From: JBCCBV01 sp039033855 | GTDB taxonomy: Bacteria > Planctomycetota > Phycisphaerae > Phycisphaerales > Phycisphaeraceae | NCBI GenBank assembly: GCA_039033855.1 | Contig: JBCCBV010000012.1 | Span: 1 to 64,000 of the forward strand | Length of the DNA: 64,000 bases | Direction: 5' to 3' | Part shown: in pieces, positions 62,214 through 64,000 of the stretch | Layout of the letters: each line of letters opens with the position of its first letter | How positions within the stretch are numbered: the first letter of the stretch is position 1 | Program-made: the position numbers and the translations under genes | Notes under the pieces: model-generated | Told to the model about the DNA's origin: nothing | The model's input: the letters and a program-made list of their open reading frames with translations, nothing else | The model's database searches: none

Positions 62214-63025
62214 TCCTGCGGGTCTTGTTGCAAGGCCTGGGCGAAGCCCTGCCGCAACTCGGCGCGCTTGGACACGCCGAGCTTGCGGTACACGCTTTTG
62301 ACGTGCACGTGGATGGTGTGCCTTGACCGTTGGAGCGATTCGGCCACGGCCTGTTCGGTTTGCCCTTCGATCAGTTGCCGGGCCACTTTGCGCTCCATGT
62401 CGGACAACTTGTCGAGCACGCCGGTTTGTAGAGAAGCGGCTTTGCCAGGCGGGTCGAGGGTGGCGGCAAGGCTTTGTTCCCAGCACGCGCTCAGGGGGTC
62501 GGCGACGCCCTGTAGGTACGCAAGGTCTTGCTCGCAGAAGGGGGGTTCGCTTGCGACACGTTCGAGCAGGTAGGCCGTCCAGCGCGACCGACCTGCGGGG
62601 ACGATTAATCCCGCGGTGGAACGATTTCCGCCGGTGGGCGTGGGCAGGGCGGGGCCCGGCGGGTTGTCCAAAGGGCGGAGAGGGGGTTGGGTTGGCTGGC
62701 TGCGCGACATCGGGCCGGCTGTCAGCAGGACGGCGCGCGGGCCTGGCGCAAAGGATTGCAGGCGGTCGAGGAGTCGCCGTGTGCGCAAGCGGTGCGGAGA
62801 TCGGAACGGGCTTTGCGTCGACCGGCTCATGGGCTGGTCCGAGCCGATTGCGGTAACCACGCCTTGTCGCAGATGGGTCAGGCGCGCCGCGGCGCCGTGG
62901 GCCGACGCCGCGTACGCCAGGGCGCACAAGCAGTGGGCCAGTAGGGTGTGGTTCTTGTCGGCGAGTTTGGCTTGAAGCGGGCCGGTCCATCCCGGGTCCG
63001 TTTGCGGTCGGTTGGGTCCATCCAT
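62180..63025 (-). CDS. LuxR-type helix-turn-helix regulator without receiver domain
   Basis: This 281-residue protein has a C-terminal LuxR/GerE domain: LSDMERKVARQLIEGQTEQA, then RHTIHVHVKSVYRKLGV, with the paired helices that bind DNA. The N-terminal 180 residues are not a receiver domain; they show no phospho-acceptor Asp block and look like a GAF-like or unassigned sensor region, with HLRQGVVTAIGSDQPMSRST and LIVPAGRSRWTAYLLERVA. The ATG at 63025 has GGGGG nearby; the longer open frame to 63532 is Pro/Arg/Gly-rich. It is convergent with, and overlaps, the BatA-like gene. It may control that cluster, but this is inference. Confidence 0.8.
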   Translation of the reverse strand: MDGPNRPQTDPGWTGPLQAKLADKNHTLLAHCLCALAYAASAHGAAARLTHLRQGVVTAIGSDQPMSRSTQSPFRSPHRLRTRRLLDRLQSFAPGPRAVLLTAGPMSRSQPTQPPLRPLDNPPGPALPTPTGGNRSTAGLIVPAGRSRWTAYLLERVASEPPFCEQDLAYLQGVADPLSACWEQSLAATLDPPGKAASLQTGVLDKLSDMERKVARQLIEGQTEQAVAESLQRSRHTIHVHVKSVYRKLGVSKRAELRQGFAQALQQDPQDHASEARDRNP

Positions 63026-63581
63026 CGACGCCCCCGTTCTGGGTTTGCGGATTTGTTCGGAGCGACGCAGACGTACGGCTGGCGTACCAAACTGCGCATC
63101 CATGCGATATCCCGGCGACGGCCTGCCCCCGAGAGCCCGCCGTGCATCGAACTTGACCGGTGATGCGCAAGTGATCTCCTTGCGCCGCCAACCGGTTCCG
63201 GGGCCTCCGGAGCCCCCGGACTCTCCGGAAGCCCGCGGAACAGGCGGGGCATCCATCGGCGTATGTGCCGACGTATTGTCCGGTTCATTCTCCGGGCAAG
63301 CATTCAGATTGGCGTGGGTCTCTGCGTGTGGGTTATGTGGTAGGTCGCTCCCTGGTTGTGACGCCGGGGAAGCTAGCCCACCCGGGGCGCCAACTGGGTG
63401 GCGCCCTGCGGCACGGCCGGTCGTTTTCTTTCGATCGTGTCTGCTTCGATCGTGCGCTCGGGCGATCGGGGTGCCTTGGGGTTTGGCCTGAGGCTGCAGA
63501 CCGTACGCAGTCGCTGCGCAAGCTCGCTCCACAGATGGGAGGAACTCTGCGGGTTACGCCAGCGCGTTGCTGTCCTATGCG
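63026..63581. other. Intergenic region upstream of LuxR-type gene
   Basis: No gene is supported in these 556 bases. Open frames on both strands are Pro/Ala/Arg-rich, with no domain or ribosome-binding site. The left end must hold the promoter of the LuxR-type gene, but I cannot identify it. CCGGA-containing repeats lie around 63195-63235. The right end is the 3' flank of the protease gene. Confidence 0.55.
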
Positions 63582-64000
63582 TCAGGCGCGCGGTGCGCCC
63601 GGCGGATCGGCGCCCGGCTCGTGCTGGTCTTGCGCGAGCAGGGTTTCGACCCACGCGAAGCGCCGCTCGGCCGTTCGGTTGAGTGCGAGCCGCCGAAGCG
63701 CAGCGCGCACCTCGTAAGGTCGGAGCGTCGGCTCGGCTTCGAGCAGGCGGGCGGTCAACCCGGTGACCACCGGGCAGGCGTAGCTGGAGCCGATGGCCAG
63801 GCGGGTTTGGCCGGAGCGCCAGGCGGCGGGGACATCGACGCCGGGCGCTTTGAAGTCGATGGCGTGATCGAGCGAGGCCAGCAGGCCGTCGGCGGGTCGT
63901 TGGGCGTCGACGCCGATCACCGCGCCCAGGCGTGCGGGGAAGTCGGTGGCGATGGGCCCGGGCCCGGCCGACGCGGCCACCACGACGCCTTGGGCGACGA
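63582..64000 (-). CDS. Subtilisin-like serine protease, C-terminal part
   Basis: About 139 C-terminal residues of an S8-family peptidase are visible; the N terminus lies beyond position 64000. The frame reads VVVAASAGPGP, then FPARLGAVIGVDA, and reaches the catalytic serine in GSSYACPVVTGL (family GTSxAxPxxxG). After this the helix TARLLEAEPTLRPYEVRAAL follows, as in subtilases. The Asp and His of the triad are outside the window. The tail is Pro/Gly-rich. It is probably secreted, but the signal peptide cannot be seen. Confidence 0.88.
   Translation of the reverse strand, partial: VAQGVVVAASAGPGPIATDFPARLGAVIGVDAQRPADGLLASLDHAIDFKAPGVDVPAAWRSGQTRLAIGSSYACPVVTGLTARLLEAEPTLRPYEVRAALRRLALNRTAERRFAWVETLLAQDQHEPGADPPGAPRA

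Noticed and set aside
63026..63532. N-terminal extension of the LuxR-type regulator
   Set aside because: The added residues are Pro/Gly/Arg-rich and do not resemble a receiver or sensor; the start at 63025 fits better.

Overview
The window is high-GC bacterial chromosome from the Planctomycetota, most likely class Phycisphaerae. The evidence is a combination of PEP-CTERM sorting tails (VPEPAS, hydrophobic helix, RRRRA), Planctomycete-style dockerin-like repeats (DxNGDGxVDLLDFDxLxxNFG), a prepilin-type secreted protein, an HTH/transmembrane protein with an acidic linker, and a large MoxR/DUF58/vWA cluster. TTG and GTG starts are common. I see no insertion sequence, prophage or CRISPR array.

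Layout. 1-7.3 kb: 3' part of a LacI-family regulator, then a three-gene RND efflux operon (outer-membrane lipoprotein, HlyD adaptor, inner-membrane permease). 7.4-18.1 kb: tRNA-Val, a PtsN-like EIIA, the HTH/TM protein, a phosphatidylserine decarboxylase with an acidic tail, a thioesterase, an exported superoxide dismutase, a royal-jelly-family lipoprotein with a long alanine-rich coiled coil, and HrpA.

18.1-26.1 kb: a surface-glycan locus on the minus strand. A LacI-family gene is followed, with no visible terminator, by a PEP-CTERM protein, a pseudopilin-like protein, a clan GH-A glycosidase, a GH16 glucanase carrying dockerin repeats and PEP-CTERM, and a dockerin/PEP-CTERM protein; a terminator closes the run. 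A further PEP-CTERM gene lies upstream with its own terminator. That gene and lacI both have a sigma70-type promoter with a TTGACA -35 and 17-bp spacing, followed by the same operator-like sequence (GTGTAACnGTTTCAC type), so the LacI protein probably controls itself and at least one surface protein.

26.3-41.5 kb: a Wzy-type exopolysaccharide locus with O-antigen ligase/polymerase, flippase, Wzc-like co-polymerase, a fused WecA-GT4 protein, four more glycosyltransferases, and a divergent PslG-like glycosidase. No outer-membrane Wza and no exosortase are present in the window.

41.5-51.3 kb: housekeeping genes: a membrane protein, pth, ribosomal protein L25, prs, a GlmU-type uridylyltransferase without its acetyltransferase half, tRNA-Gln, rpsD, homoserine dehydrogenase, a Fur-family regulator, yacG, a 2-hydroxyacid dehydrogenase and nadD. 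51.3-64 kb: a CHAD-like protein, a five-gene cluster (DUF4175-like protein, double-vWA protein, MoxR ATPase, DUF58 protein, BatA-like vWA protein), a LuxR-type regulator overlapping the cluster tail to tail, and the C-terminal part of a subtilisin-like protease that runs off the window.
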